NCBI GenBank assembly: GCA_016802295.1
Contig: JAESIW010000200.1
Span: forward strand, 4,956,336-5,020,335
Direction: 5' to 3'
Origin: Brachionus rotundiformis
Taxonomy: Eukaryota > Rotifera > Eurotatoria > Ploima > Brachionidae
DNA length: 64,000 nt
Below the pieces are notes generated by a model, which saw nothing but the letters and a program-made list of their open reading frames with translations, ran no database searches and was not told where the DNA came from. This document shows, piece by piece, positions 20,809 through 32,000 of the stretch. The translations under genes and the position numbers were made by a program. The number at the start of each line of letters is the position of its first letter. The first letter of the stretch is position 1.

Positions 20809-22760
20809 TCAAAAGAGGTAAAATTTTGCCAAAAATTCTGGTAACTCGAAAGCAAGATTTTTTTGTATGCTGAAACTTCCAGACTCGCTAATTAGCTCAT
20901 CGTTGAGTGTTTCCTGGGAGATAACTTTTAAATTTGACTCAACTAAAATTTGTGTGAACACGTTCAAATCAACCAGTCTGCAGTAAATCATATTAGCATG
21001 TTTAATTGATGAATTTTCATCATCTACTCTGATCTGAAGCCGACTGCTTATGTAGTCATTTAGTAAGCACACTTCTCCTATCTTGATAAGAAAATAATAA
21101 TTTTTTGGCTCCAAATAAAATTATTTTAGATTAGTTCTAAAAATAAAATTCCAAAAAAAAAGTTAAATTTAGATCTTACGGCAACATAGTTTTGTTCACT
21201 TGGTAAATAGGCCTCGACTTTAATTTTGAATGAATCTCGCGAATTTAGATCATAGGCATTGATGCACACAAAACGAATTGGAATACCAAAGTCTTTGTAA
21301 GCATAGACAAAAAGCTTTAAGTATGATGCAAAAATTTGGTCTATGCTCTTTTGACTATGGCTGAGATTGCTTTTGTCCGGTTTGATTAAATACTTTTCCA
21401 GATCCGATTTTATATCAAATAAATAGCTCTTTCCATTATTGAGTATTAGCCTTAGAAATTCATCGGTCAGTCCTTCTTCTGTTCTGGACTCTTTGTCGTA
21501 CTTGAACAAAAATGAACTATTATCTGCTGTCAATGTTAAAAAGTCAATTGTACTCAATTGGCCTTTTTTTGGCGAATAAGTCTTTCCACTGGTAAATACT
21601 GTCCATGGCAAATACTTGCTTTTAATGCTTGTTCGAACAAAATTCAAAGCTAGTGCGCTGATTGAGCTCGATCCAGTTAAGTGCATCAATTCTATGCTAG
21701 ACACAGAGTTGCCAAATCGAACCACATTAAAAGTATTTCTATGATCATTAAAATTTTTACCACATCCCTCAACTAAAGCTGATTTGAACATACTGGCACT
21801 TTTAATGTGCTCAAAGTTATCTTCTGTATTCAAATCTTGGATCTTATTGACAAAAAAATCATTTAGACATTGTTCCAATTTGGCATAAGTGCCGGACATA
21901 TATCGATTACTTATTACTGAATCAATATCCGATTGATCAATGAAAGACCAATTGCTCAACGCTTTACTAGTGTATTTGGCTGATTTTTTCTTACCACTTA
22001 AGATCACTGAGTCTTGTAACACTGTTTGCCAATTGTTACCTCCATCTAGCAAATATGTTCTAAGTTTGGCTTTTTCAATCCACTCGGAGTTAAACTCAAA
22101 CAAAACCGAGCGGGCCTGTTCATCTGTCTGTTCATGGTCAATGATGAACAGCTCATTATCCAAGTATTGATTTAGATGGTGCTGGTGTAAATAAAGACTG
22201 CTGTAATGCAACGTGTTTGGAAGTCGAAGACATGCCACATTGACTATTTCTTCTAATGGAGACAATTCTTCCAAAATTTTGTTTATTTTAGTTTTTATTT
22301 CATTGGCTGATTTAAGCAATTTTCTGGCACTTTCGGACAGCATAGTCTTTTTTTTCGACCCAATACCTCCTTGTGACTTTACCAAATTGTTAATTTGGTT
22401 TGATATGTGCTCTTTTTCCTTTCTTAGCACTTCTATTCGCTCTTCCAAAGAGCGCATCTTAAAATAGTCCTTTTGCAGGTCATCCAGATTAAGGTGAATG
22501 TGGCGAGCTGTTAGATTTAAATTAAGAATTGAATTAAGTATGTTTTTGGTATTAAAAAGACGATCCAAGTTTAATTCAGGACAAATAATTTTTGGAAATA
22601 TTGAACATTCTGATGGTTTTATGAACAGGGACGATTTTTGTGTATAGTGCGGAACTGACCGATATTCGTTTTCGTCCGGTTTTTGGTTCCAAAGTGTTGA
22701 ACATAATGAAAATTTTCTATTTAATTTTAGACCAATTTTTTTTGATACTAGGCGTTGCAT
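20809..22760 (-). CDS. Mitochondrial seryl-tRNA synthetase-like protein, probably catalytically inactive
   Basis: Two exons, 22760-21180 and 21081-20809, with a 98-nt phase-0 intron; 617 residues, longer than SARS2 (about 518). The start MQRLVSKKIGLKLNRKFSL is a plausible mitochondrial presequence. Residues 80-180 form the SerRS-type N-terminal helical arm (LEERIEVLRKEKEHISNQIN, then SPLEEIVNVACLRLPNTLH). The C-terminal EVCLLNDYISSRLQIRV matches the SerRS strand EISSCSN-x-FQSRRLNIRY. Motif 2 (FRxE) and the motif 3 Arg/Gly segment are not visible where they should be. This fits a pseudo-synthetase like the described SLIMP paralogues, which act in mitochondrial translation and replication control. 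A strongly diverged SARS2 remains possible. Confidence 0.75.
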
Positions 22761-24729
22761 TATTTATTTAATTTCAATTATCCCAACATCAAGGTGATTT
22801 GTATATATTTATACACAGGATTTGAAAAAGAAAAAAGTTAAGTAAGTTGTTATTATGAATAAAAATTAGAATTAAAAAATTTTATATTTTTGGGATAAAT
22901 TTTAATTTAATGTGATCAATTCTTCTCTTATTCGGTAAAATAGTCAATTTTTAATTTTAAAATCTAATTTAATGGAAGAATAAATATGTAGAAAAATAGC
23001 TAAAAAAATGGATAAGAAACAAAATTAGTTATCTTTTTGTTATTTATTTAATTATATTTGATTTGACATTATTTTGATTTAATTGTATATAACTGATTGA
23101 ATAAAACAAATACAGTATAAAAGAAAAAAAAATTATCTAATTATACATTTATTTAAAATATTTAGATAGTGAATTGGCCAGTCGGAATAGATAATTAGCC
23201 CTTCCTTTCAGCCATATGACTTTATTTTTGATTTTCATAATTGCTAAAATTGAAATAAAAATTTAAAATATGAAAAATTAGTATAAATTTAGTATCAGAA
23301 ATATCAGAATACTAAATCAGGAATAATTAATTGATAAATGTGAATAGATACTCACATCTTTTTTGAAGGTCCTTAAAAAAAGAGAAAATACGATGGTGAG
23401 TTTTTTTAGCTTGGATAAAACTGCATTGTGGTTTGCCTTTCTCTAGGTCAGAAAAAACTGCTGCGACTTTTTATCGATTGTTGAGCCCATTAACTACATA
23501 ATGATATATCCTTAAGAGTTGATCATGCGTACTTTTTTTTTCCAAACCAGATTGGAAATTTGGTAGTAGGTTGCTTTATTCAAGCCAATTTATTATTTTC
23601 TTAAGCTTTTTTGAAATAAAATTTAAATGAATAATAGCACTCTTTTATTAGTATTGATCTATGAGCTGAGGTTCCATCCTGTTGAGAAAACCAAGGATTA
23701 TCTTTTTAAAAAAAATATCAACAAATGCTAAAAGTTCATTAAGTAGGCATGATGATTGATTCATCCCTGTTTTTATCAATGTTTTTTCAGAGCTGTGTAA
23801 GTTCTTTTTTCTCTACTTCCTGTTTCTTTTCTTTAACATTTTTAAGTTTAGAATTAAACCCAGAGACCAATTTTTTATTACCTATTATAGGATTTTTCTT
23901 TAATTGTGTAAATAAACTCTTTTTGTCTCTATAAGTGAGCTTTCTTGGTATCTGAGGCCTTGTTGATTCCTTTGGGATCCCATTAGAATTTCTTAGTGTG
24001 ATTCTCTCACTGTGGGTAATTTTTGATTAACTGGTAAGCTATTTTGGATAAATAATCCTCTTTATCGATCAATAATGACACTATCTGTCGAAAAGCTTTC
24101 TGATCATGTTTATGGTCAATTAACTTTATTTTTGCCTCTTGAACCAAATTAAAATTTAGACTAGACCACTGTCAAGCATCATGCATAGTTAATGTACAAT
24201 AATTAATTTTAAGATTAAAAATTAATTAAAATGTTAAATTTTGATTGTTATCTATATTTTTCAACTTTTGAGATAATTTATGTTTAAATTAAAATAAAAA
24301 ACTATTCCAAATAATTTGTTTTAATTTTATCCAAAAGCGAAAATTTCCCAAAAATTACCAGATTTTGATTAGTCATTTTAAGTCATAAATTCACAGACAT
24401 TTTCTAATTTCAAAATTAACCGAAATTAATAAAAAAATTAAAAAATATCTGCAAAATAGTATATTTCTGATCATATGTTACCTTTAGCATGCACCAAAAT
24501 TTTTCCAAATGCATACACTTAATTTTAACTTGCATTTCTCTAGTTCAAATAATTTCAATTATTTTTGAATGCATTCAACATTATTGCCGTGCTTTAATTA
24601 AGCATTAGTATAAATAAAACTATATATTGAATATTAAAAATATTAAGTAATATGATTTTTTAACATTATATAAATTAGAAAGAATTTTGACTATCCAAAA
24701 AATGCAAATATCTTTTATTAGATGAAGAC
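22761..24729. other. Intergenic stretch holding a Tc1/mariner relic
   Basis: Mostly AT-rich. The decayed transposase at about 23500-24150 (minus strand) is the only recognisable content; the last 500 bp before PELO show nothing else. Confidence 0.6.
23500..24150 (-). mobile_element. Decayed Tc1/mariner transposase relic
   Basis: Minus-strand frames, interrupted by stops and shifts, give in order: KAFRQIVSLLIDKEDYLSKI (helix-turn-helix region), RPQIPRKLTYRDKKSLFTQL (the GRP linker followed by the second HTH), further down NPWFSQQDGTSAHRS (the second catalytic Asp motif, FQQDxxxxH) and NLLPNFQSGLEK where SPDLNPIE should be. This is the domain order of Tc1-like DDE transposases. Parts between are missing and the last motif has lost its Asp, so it is inactive. 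Confidence 0.72.
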
Positions 24730-24733
24730 ATGA
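24722..24733 (+). promoter_or_regulatory. Minimal upstream ORF overlapping the PELO start
   Basis: ATG AAG ACA TGA: a three-codon ORF whose TGA overlaps the PELO ATG in the arrangement ATGA. If the mRNA includes this ATG, terminating ribosomes would lie directly on the main start and could reinitiate, or initiation could leak past. Confidence 0.4.
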
Positions 24734-26073
24734 AGTTATTGAGTAAACATATAGACAAAAAAAACTCGGGCTCGTTCACTCTGGTGGCCGAAGAGGCCGA
24801 AGACATGTGGCATGCTTACAATTTGATAAACAATGAGGACAAGCTGCGCTCTTCGTCCATACGCCGCATCAAGACCGAGACATCGGCTGGCCTCACCAGC
24901 ACCAGCCGGGTCCACATCACGCTGACCATCTCGGTCAAAAACCTTGATTTTGACACTCAGGCTAGTGTCCTCAGGGTCAAGGGAACCAATATTGAGGAAA
25001 ACCAGTACATAAAAATGGGCGCCTATCACACAATTGACCTGGAGCTGAACCAAAAATTCACAATTATAAAAAACGAATGGGACAGTGTGTCCTTGGAGCG
25101 GATCGAGGAGGCCTGCGATCCGACGAAGACCGCGGACTTGGCCGCCGTGGTTATGCAAGAAGGTCTGGCCAATGTTTGCCTCATAACGCCAAGTATGACT
25201 TTGGTCAAGGCTAAAATTGAGATGAATATTCCGCGCAAGCGCAAGGGCTTCTGTGCCAATCATGATAAAAGTATTGAAAAATTTTACGATCGAATTATAC
25301 AGGCTTTTCTAATGCACATAAACTTTGACGTTGTCCGAGCGATCATAGTCGCCAGTCCTGGCTTTCTCAAGGACCAATTTTTCGAATACATGAACTCGTA
25401 TGCCGTGAGGACTTCAAACAAAATTTTAGTTGACAATAGGCCCAAATTTTTGTTGGTACACTCGGCGTCCGGCTTCAAGCACTCATTGAAAGAAATTTTC
25501 GATGACCCAAACTTGGCGCCAAGACTGTCGGACACAAAAGCCCTAGGGGAAATAAAGGCATTGGACTCGTTTTATCAGATGCTAAAAAATGAGCCTAGTA
25601 GAGCCTTCTACGGCTACAAGCACGTGGAAAAGGCGAACGAGGCCGATGCCATCGATGTCCTGTTGATTAGTGATTCCCTTTTCAGATCCAAAGAGTTGTC
25701 CGAGAGAAAAAAATATGTCAACATAGTGGACAAAGTGAAAGAAAATAATGGACAAGTGAAAATATTTTCCAGTCTGCATGTGTCAGGCGAACAGCTAATG
25801 CAGCTGACCGGAATCGCGGCTATTCTGCGCTTTCCCATGAATGAGCTGGAAGATGACGAGATGAGCGATAGCGGAAGTGAAAGTGAGACCAGCGAGAAGC
25901 AAGATGACAGGACAATGGAAGCCATTGAGGAACCAGAACCGGTAGCTGCACCACCGGTAAAGGCTGTGCCAGTCAAGCCGACACAACCCAAAAAAGCCAA
26001 GGCAAAAAAAACATTTTATAAAAATGGTGACTATGATGACTACGATGAGTATGATGATTATGATGATTTTTAA
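24730..26073 (+). CDS. PELO: Pelota, ribosome rescue factor
   Basis: Single exon, 447 residues; human PELO is 385. Start MKLLSKHIDKKNSGSFTLV, then AEEAEDMWHAYNLI, VKNLDFDTQASVLRVKGTN and GAYHTIDLELNQKFTI of the Sm-like domain A. Domain B has CLITPSMTLVKAKIEMNIPRKR with no GGQ loop, as expected for Dom34/Pelota, which with HBS1 splits stalled ribosomes. Domain C ends VSGEQLMQLTGIAAILRFP. About 75 extra residues follow: an acidic serine-rich patch, a Pro/Ala/Lys stretch and a final run of Asp-Tyr (YDDYDEYDDYDDF). The coding sequence is visibly richer in G+C than neighbours. AATAAA overlaps the stop codon. Confidence 0.96.
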   Translation: MKLLSKHIDKKNSGSFTLVAEEAEDMWHAYNLINNEDKLRSSSIRRIKTETSAGLTSTSRVHITLTISVKNLDFDTQASVLRVKGTNIEENQYIKMGAYHTIDLELNQKFTIIKNEWDSVSLERIEEACDPTKTADLAAVVMQEGLANVCLITPSMTLVKAKIEMNIPRKRKGFCANHDKSIEKFYDRIIQAFLMHINFDVVRAIIVASPGFLKDQFFEYMNSYAVRTSNKILVDNRPKFLLVHSASGFKHSLKEIFDDPNLAPRLSDTKALGEIKALDSFYQMLKNEPSRAFYGYKHVEKANEADAIDVLLISDSLFRSKELSERKKYVNIVDKVKENNGQVKIFSSLHVSGEQLMQLTGIAAILRFPMNELEDDEMSDSGSESETSEKQDDRTMEAIEEPEPVAAPPVKAVPVKPTQPKKAKAKKTFYKNGDYDDYDEYDDYDDF

Positions 26074-26078
26074 ATAAA
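26073..26078 (+). terminator. PELO polyadenylation signal overlapping the stop codon
   Basis: AATAAA begins at the last base of the PELO TAA stop. If used, the 3' UTR would be only some 15-30 nt long. Only 187 bp separate the stop from the PDCD5 start. Confidence 0.5.
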
Positions 26079-26260
26079 AGTCTTAGATCTATAAAAAAAT
26101 TATTTTTTTTTATTTTTTTAAACAATATTTTCCAATATTTTGAAAATAAATTTTTGGATAAAAAAAAAATTTTAAAGTTAAACTTGTTTGGGTCTTAAAT
26201 CTCAAATAATGGTGTTTGGTATGAGAATTAATTTGATGATTTAGTTGGCTTTAGTTGAAA

Positions 26261-27396
26261 ATGGAGGACCAAGAGTTGGAACAATTGAGACAAAAACGCA
26301 TGGCTGAATTGCAGGGAGCTGGTGGTTCTCAGCAGCAGCACCAACAGCAGCAACAGCAAGAAGAAATGCGCAAACAACAAGCTGAAATGAAAAATAGCAT
26401 CCTTGCTCAAATTTTGACCCAAGATGCCAGGACTAGACGTAAGCTATTTTACCAGCTTAATGAATCATGTTTAGTTTAATTTAAATAAATGATATGATAA
26501 TTTTTAATCAATTTAAATTAAAAAAAAATTTTACTTTGAAAAATTTATTAAAATCTTCTGAATTCTTTAAATTATCATTATTTTATTTAATTTACCACTT
26601 TTTGGTCTCAATTCCTAATGTCATGATTTAGTGGTTTTTAGATCTGAAGTTATGATACGATATGCGATGACTGACTTGTTTTTAATATTTGTTTTAGTTA
26701 TTTGAATTAAGTAAAAATGTATTCAAATTTTAATTGATCAAAAAATTTATTTTTAAGAGTCAGCTATGCATATAAATTTTTAATGTATCCTTTTTCGAAA
26801 TCTTTAATTTTTGTTCAAAATTTTACGAACTAAATTACCTCAATTTGTTTATTTATTAATTAAAAAATTTAATTTATAGCAAATTAAAGTAATTAAATTA
26901 TCAAATTCATTATATAATTATTGATTAAACATGTCAACCGAATCCATATGATCATAAGATCTGTCTTGATAAATAATTTTTAAAAATCAATATTATAAGG
27001 TATTCTTAAGTATAGTAAATTTCTATCAAACAATACTTAAAGAAAATAATGTTTGGCATAATTCCTATCTAATAACCAAAAAAATTTTCTATTCTAGTGA
27101 ATACTTTGGCTCTTACCAAGCCAGAAAAAGCTCAAATGGTGGAAAATCATTTAGTTCAAATGGCTAGAACTGGTCAAATAATGGGAAAAGTATATTTTTT
27201 ATATTAATAACAAGGCTTTATTTAATTTTTAGTTTGGAGAAGACCAATTGAAAAATTTACTGGAAAAGCTAAGCGAACAAACTCAAAAGAAGACAGTTGT
27301 CAAAGTATTTTTACATAAAGTCCAGTCTCTCATATTCTTAACATTATATTAAAGTATGACCGAAGAAGAATGGCCATTGACTCAGATGATGATTGA
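26261..27396 (+). CDS. PDCD5: PDCD5, programmed cell death protein 5
   Basis: Four exons, 26261-26438, 27098-27189, 27233-27304 and 27355-27396; introns 659, 43 and 50 nt; 127 residues (human 125). The start [18 protein letters not shown], a Gln-rich insert, then [19 protein letters not shown] and, after the long intron, [38 protein letters not shown], and the C-terminal [13 protein letters not shown] with the acidic CK2-type tail. All are in the order of the human protein. DNA-binding-like helical protein implicated in apoptosis, TIP60 stability and CCT chaperonin/tubulin folding. The CAGCAG-type Gln tract (residues 25-33) replaces a shorter linker in vertebrates. Confidence 0.95.
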
Positions 27397-27624
27397 AAAT
27401 TGTCTTTAAATTAGAATTAGACAAAAATATGTTTTTTTATAAATTATTTTAAATGCTTTTATTTCTTAATTAATTTGAATAAAACAGAATAAGACAAATC
27501 ATTTTAATAATTTTTATTTAAAAAAAATTTACATTTTACTACAATCAAATAACCGGAATAATGTTATCAAATTTATTTATTGCTAAATAAATTATTCACA
27601 TAGATTTGAACTGAATGCTACTTG

Positions 27625-29097
27625 TTAAACAAAAGTATCAACCTGCATTTCTACAATACTAGATGGAAATGCATCCAATTCAATACTTTTTTCTCCAATA
27701 CAATTCTGGTTTTGTGTCTTTAATTTTGACTTTTTACAATCTTTAATGGTAGTGGAAACGGTCTGAGTTGAAAGAGTTCGAACCATTTTCTTTTCCATTC
27801 CTCTTCTTTTTTCTCTAGTTGTTTGTTTGCTTTTTTTATTGCGGAAAAATTCGATTAAATTAGATGGTTCAACTCTAATTTGAAATAATTTCCTATTCTT
27901 GGTCAATTTACCATTCTTAATTTGTTTAAAAGCATCCAATGAAAATGACATCTCTGCCAATGATGAACCATTTATGCTTGACTCTCCTTCGGCATCATTT
28001 CTTTTTGGACAAAATATTTTCTTCAAGAAATTCAGACATTTATTCTTGGAAATCATTGCCAGAAACTCTTCTCGAAAAAGCTTTGACAACGCCGAGTAGA
28101 GGAAAAAATTGATCAAATAATTCATATTTTTGAGTAAAAATGTCATGTTTTTAAAATATTTTAAGTAGGGTCTTTCTTCAGATTGGATGTCTGGCGGCCT
28201 TTGAGTAAATACAGATGTATCCAAAGAAAAGTTGGACAAAATTTCAAAATTAAAATTCATATAAATATTCTCATAAAACCAGTATACTTGGAATGGAAAT
28301 GTCAAGATCATGAATGTAAAGGCAACAGTTACCAAAGTTATGCTCAAATTTCGGTCATTTTTGGACTGATTAAATGTGTTAGCACTAAACTGAGTTGAGC
28401 TGTAGTCGACTTGGGAAAAGCTATACTCACTAATATCTGTATTTTTTTTGGATGTGGATTTTTCTCGTTTAATGCTCACGGATCGAGCAATTAAGGGTCT
28501 TAGACGTAATTTGAAAATAATTTTTAAATTTAGATAGAAAAGAATAAAAAATGGTAGTATATAAACAATTACAACTGATATAAAGCCAAATATGTAATAA
28601 ATATTTTCATTAGACAACTGACACTCTTTAAGTACGGAACCATCAGGTAAGTTTGACTCGGTTAGGTGCAAAGAAAAAGGAAAATATGAGAAAAATATTA
28701 AAGAGAATAGAAATAAGCATATTAAGATAAAAAATACACGCTTGTTGGTGAATTTTCGTTGTTTTTCCCATGGCTTGCACACAGCATAATACCTTTCTAG
28801 AGATATTAGTATGATTATCCACGAGCTGTTTGAGCTGGATATCAAATCGGCATATCCGTGAAGATTACACCATAATGTGTTGTTGACAAAATAATAGTGG
28901 AAAAATATCTCATCAAGCCATGAGAACAAAAGTGGTACAGTCAAAACAGTTGTGTCCGAAATGGCCAATGCAATCATTGACAACGATACACAGTACTTTC
29001 GCATTTTTCGGCGGCAAAATACCATAATTGTCAGCAGGTTTAAGACAGTACCAGCCAAAATCACTATAGGTGTCCATATGTTACGAAATTCAACCAT
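27625..29097 (-). CDS. Class A (rhodopsin-family) G protein-coupled receptor, orphan
   Basis: Single exon, 490 residues. Seven hydrophobic segments at about 8-28, 38-60, 78-105, 119-140, 166-192, 252-275 and 313-336. Cys77 at the top of TM3 and Cys159 in loop 2 can form the conserved disulfide. The DRY motif is ERY (101-103) followed by YAVCKPW. TM6 holds FPFQVYWF. The TM7 NPxxY motif appears as NFFLY (330-334), losing the proline. Loop 3 (210-248) is Ser-rich and the C-tail of about 150 residues is basic. The extracellular N-terminus is only a few residues long. It looks like a peptide-type receptor, but no ligand can be named. Confidence 0.88.
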   Translation of the reverse strand: MVEFRNIWTPIVILAGTVLNLLTIMVFCRRKMRKYCVSLSMIALAISDTTVLTVPLLFSWLDEIFFHYYFVNNTLWCNLHGYADLISSSNSSWIIILISLERYYAVCKPWEKQRKFTNKRVFFILICLFLFSLIFFSYFPFSLHLTESNLPDGSVLKECQLSNENIYYIFGFISVVIVYILPFFILFYLNLKIIFKLRLRPLIARSVSIKREKSTSKKNTDISEYSFSQVDYSSTQFSANTFNQSKNDRNLSITLVTVAFTFMILTFPFQVYWFYENIYMNFNFEILSNFSLDTSVFTQRPPDIQSEERPYLKYFKNMTFLLKNMNYLINFFLYSALSKLFREEFLAMISKNKCLNFLKKIFCPKRNDAEGESSINGSSLAEMSFSLDAFKQIKNGKLTKNRKLFQIRVEPSNLIEFFRNKKSKQTTREKRRGMEKKMVRTLSTQTVSTTIKDCKKSKLKTQNQNCIGEKSIELDAFPSSIVEMQVDTFV

Positions 29098-32000
29098 TTT
29101 CGATTTTTTTTTTCATCAACATTTATTAATTATTTTTTTTTAAGATCTAAAAGAATAAAAATATTTAGTTTTTGTGAGAAAAAAAATAATTTCCATCTTT
29201 TTAACATTGGTATATCACTTGATCTATTATGAAACGAAATTAAAAAATAAGAAATTATTTCCTTTATACTCATAAAGGATCTCAATTATTCTTAATTAAA
29301 TAAGACTAGTAAAAATTTTATAAACATGAGGATTATCTTATTTAAATGCAATTTAAATTTTATAGATTTTTGATATTTCTTTATTAAATAGTCGTATTTC
29401 CAATTATTTAAAGAAGCTGAGGCAAAGAAATGATTAGATTAAAAGACAAAATTGTGTTTAATAAATTTAAATTTGACCCGCGAGTTTAATAAATTATGAT
29501 TTAAGAAAATAGTAAGTTTTTAAGGCAATTAGGAAAAATAAATTGTCATATTTCGGGTAATCCATAAATTATATCTAGCTTTAAAAATATATTTTAATTA
29601 TTAGTTGAAATTCTTCTAGACATTTTTAGAAGCATGCCTTTCTAAATTAGAAATTTGTTGATGAAACCGAAAAAATACAATTTTTATTTATTTTATATTA
29701 ACTTATTTTTGAAAATACCGTTTAATGTAAAAATATTATTGATATTTAACCGTGTTATCTTAAATTCAAAAATTTGAAATTCAATTAATCAAAAAAGAAT
29801 CAAGAGCATAAATTTTATTAATTAATAAAAATTAAAATTTCTAATTTTTAATTTCTGCCGATCAGTAAAACCTGAAATTGTGTTATTTTAAAATGAATTG
29901 ATAAATTTTAATTTAAATTTATCTTCATGAGTGAATATTGGAAAATTTTGCATATAAATAATATCTTTAAATGATCTAATATAATTAATTTAGACAAAAA
30001 AAATAAAAAAATTAAATTTAGGTTTCTAAAACCTACATTTAATCTTTAGAAATAATAAAGAGCGGAGTGATTTTAAAATCAATAATTAAATATATTTTTA
30101 AAAATTCGAACAATTGAATATATGCTAATTTCATACATTCCAAGTAACTGAGAAGAACTAAAAGCGGAAGCCGCAAAAATTTTGATAAATTTTTATTTAA
30201 TAAGAAGTTTTTAAGTAATATTAAGAACAAGCTGAGCTTTATCTTGCTTTTAATTATTAAATATGTTTTAATTGATTAAAACTATATTATCTTTCTTCTT
30301 AAAGACATTTTATTCAATCTGAATTTTATGCTTTAATTTCGCTTATCCCAATTTAAAAGAGCTTATCTAAATGAATTGGTAAAATCACGCAGCTGAAATT
30401 AATGAATAGCTATCGAACAAATCTTATAAAATAAAATTATCAATTCCGATTATAAATTATTCGAAAATGAATCCTAATTTAACTTGTTAAAATATTCATG
30501 ATTTAAGATTTTTCAAGAGAAAAATCAATTTAATTAGAATTCTTCATTTCCAAAATTTATCAGGTAGAATTCAAAAACTGCTTAATTATAATTGAAAAAA
30601 AACCAAATGTATAATTATCTAATTGAATGTGAAATCCCTGTTATTATAATTAAGAAGATACTTCATTATTTTAGATTTTTAAATTTGAAAAATTAGAAAT
30701 TAATTTTAATGATATTTTCGTTAATCTCAAAAACAAATAGTTGCTTGAAATCTTTAAAAAAATCCATTTAAAGATTGTTGTAAATATATATCAATCACTT
30801 GATACTTTTTTATTTAAGATAATTTAATAATCTTTTCTTTATGGATATTAATTTAGAAAGCGTTTTTAATTAATAAATCCAAAATAAAAAATTATAGCTG
30901 TTTTTTAAAGCCTAAATATGCCTAAGTTTTTTCTATTAATTCACGGCAATAACGGTAAGAATTTCTGAAATGATAAGAGGATTAATTTATAATTTTATTT
31001 TTAGACCAACGTTTATCTTAAAAATACTTCTCAAATCTGAATTTTATTTTGATTTTGAAGCATCTAACAAAATACAGTTTTTTTTACAAGTTAAAAAATC
31101 AAATAATTTTTTACTTCATTTTTTCACTTAATTGACGTTAAATTTTACATTTTAATCAGATTTTGAATTCTTACTGAAGAATTAGTTTAAGAAAAATATG
31201 TAGGATGCTATTTTTAGTTATCTGAAATTTTTTAATACTTTTCTTTCAGAAAGGAGGTGTTGTGTAGATATTACCTATCTACTCAGTGACAAGAAAGTCA
31301 TTAAAAAATTAAAAAGGAAGGTTGAATTGATCAGTTAATAATCAAAAATGGTCAAATTTATCTTTGTGGTGATTTTTTTCTGAAAGAATAGTTTAAAGGT
31401 TTATAAAAGATAAAATGTCTACAATCGTTTAACATTAGTGTAGCTACATTTTGTAGCGGACTGTCAAAGCATTTTAATAAGGTGACTTTCAATTTTCATA
31501 GATAATCGGGGAGAACGTTTAGCCTGGAAATTATATTATAGAGATTCTACCGTAACTTCAATTTCAGTACAATAGAAAATTTATTATGGTCACTTATGTA
31601 TGCAAATTGGTCAACACTAAAGATTTATGAAATAAAAAATACAAAAGATTTATGAACTAAAAAATTTTTCATTAAATTGATGAGAATTCAGACTGGTCTG
31701 GAAATAAAAGCCAAAAGTGGTGATTTAAAATGGTAATCAGATTGCATATCTCTTATCTTTGTTTAAATCTCAATTATTTTTTATATTTTAATAAATGAAA
31801 ATTAAAAAATTTGATTTTTATAATAAACGTCAGAATCGAATAAAATTTTTATTAAATTATCTTCAAAATTTTAAAAATAATTTACTTTAGTTTAGTTAGA
31901 AAATTTTGTTTGCATTATAGTAACAAATTAATGATTCAATTTTTGACTGATAAATATATTTCAATCGTAATTATTAATTTATAATGATTTAAAACGTGCT

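Noticed and set aside
23749..23934. A 61-codon plus-strand frame rich in Phe/Ser/Leu
   Set aside because: It is antisense to the Tc1 transposase relic and reflects its Lys-rich coding strand.
24736..25263. A long minus-strand open frame opposite PELO, and other frames at 25026-26000
   Set aside because: These are antisense shadows of the G+C-richer PELO coding sequence; the plus-strand protein is unmistakable.
30039..30230. A 63-codon minus-strand frame in the gene desert
   Set aside because: Leu/Ile/Lys/Phe-rich, no ATG context or motif, as expected in A+T-rich noncoding DNA.
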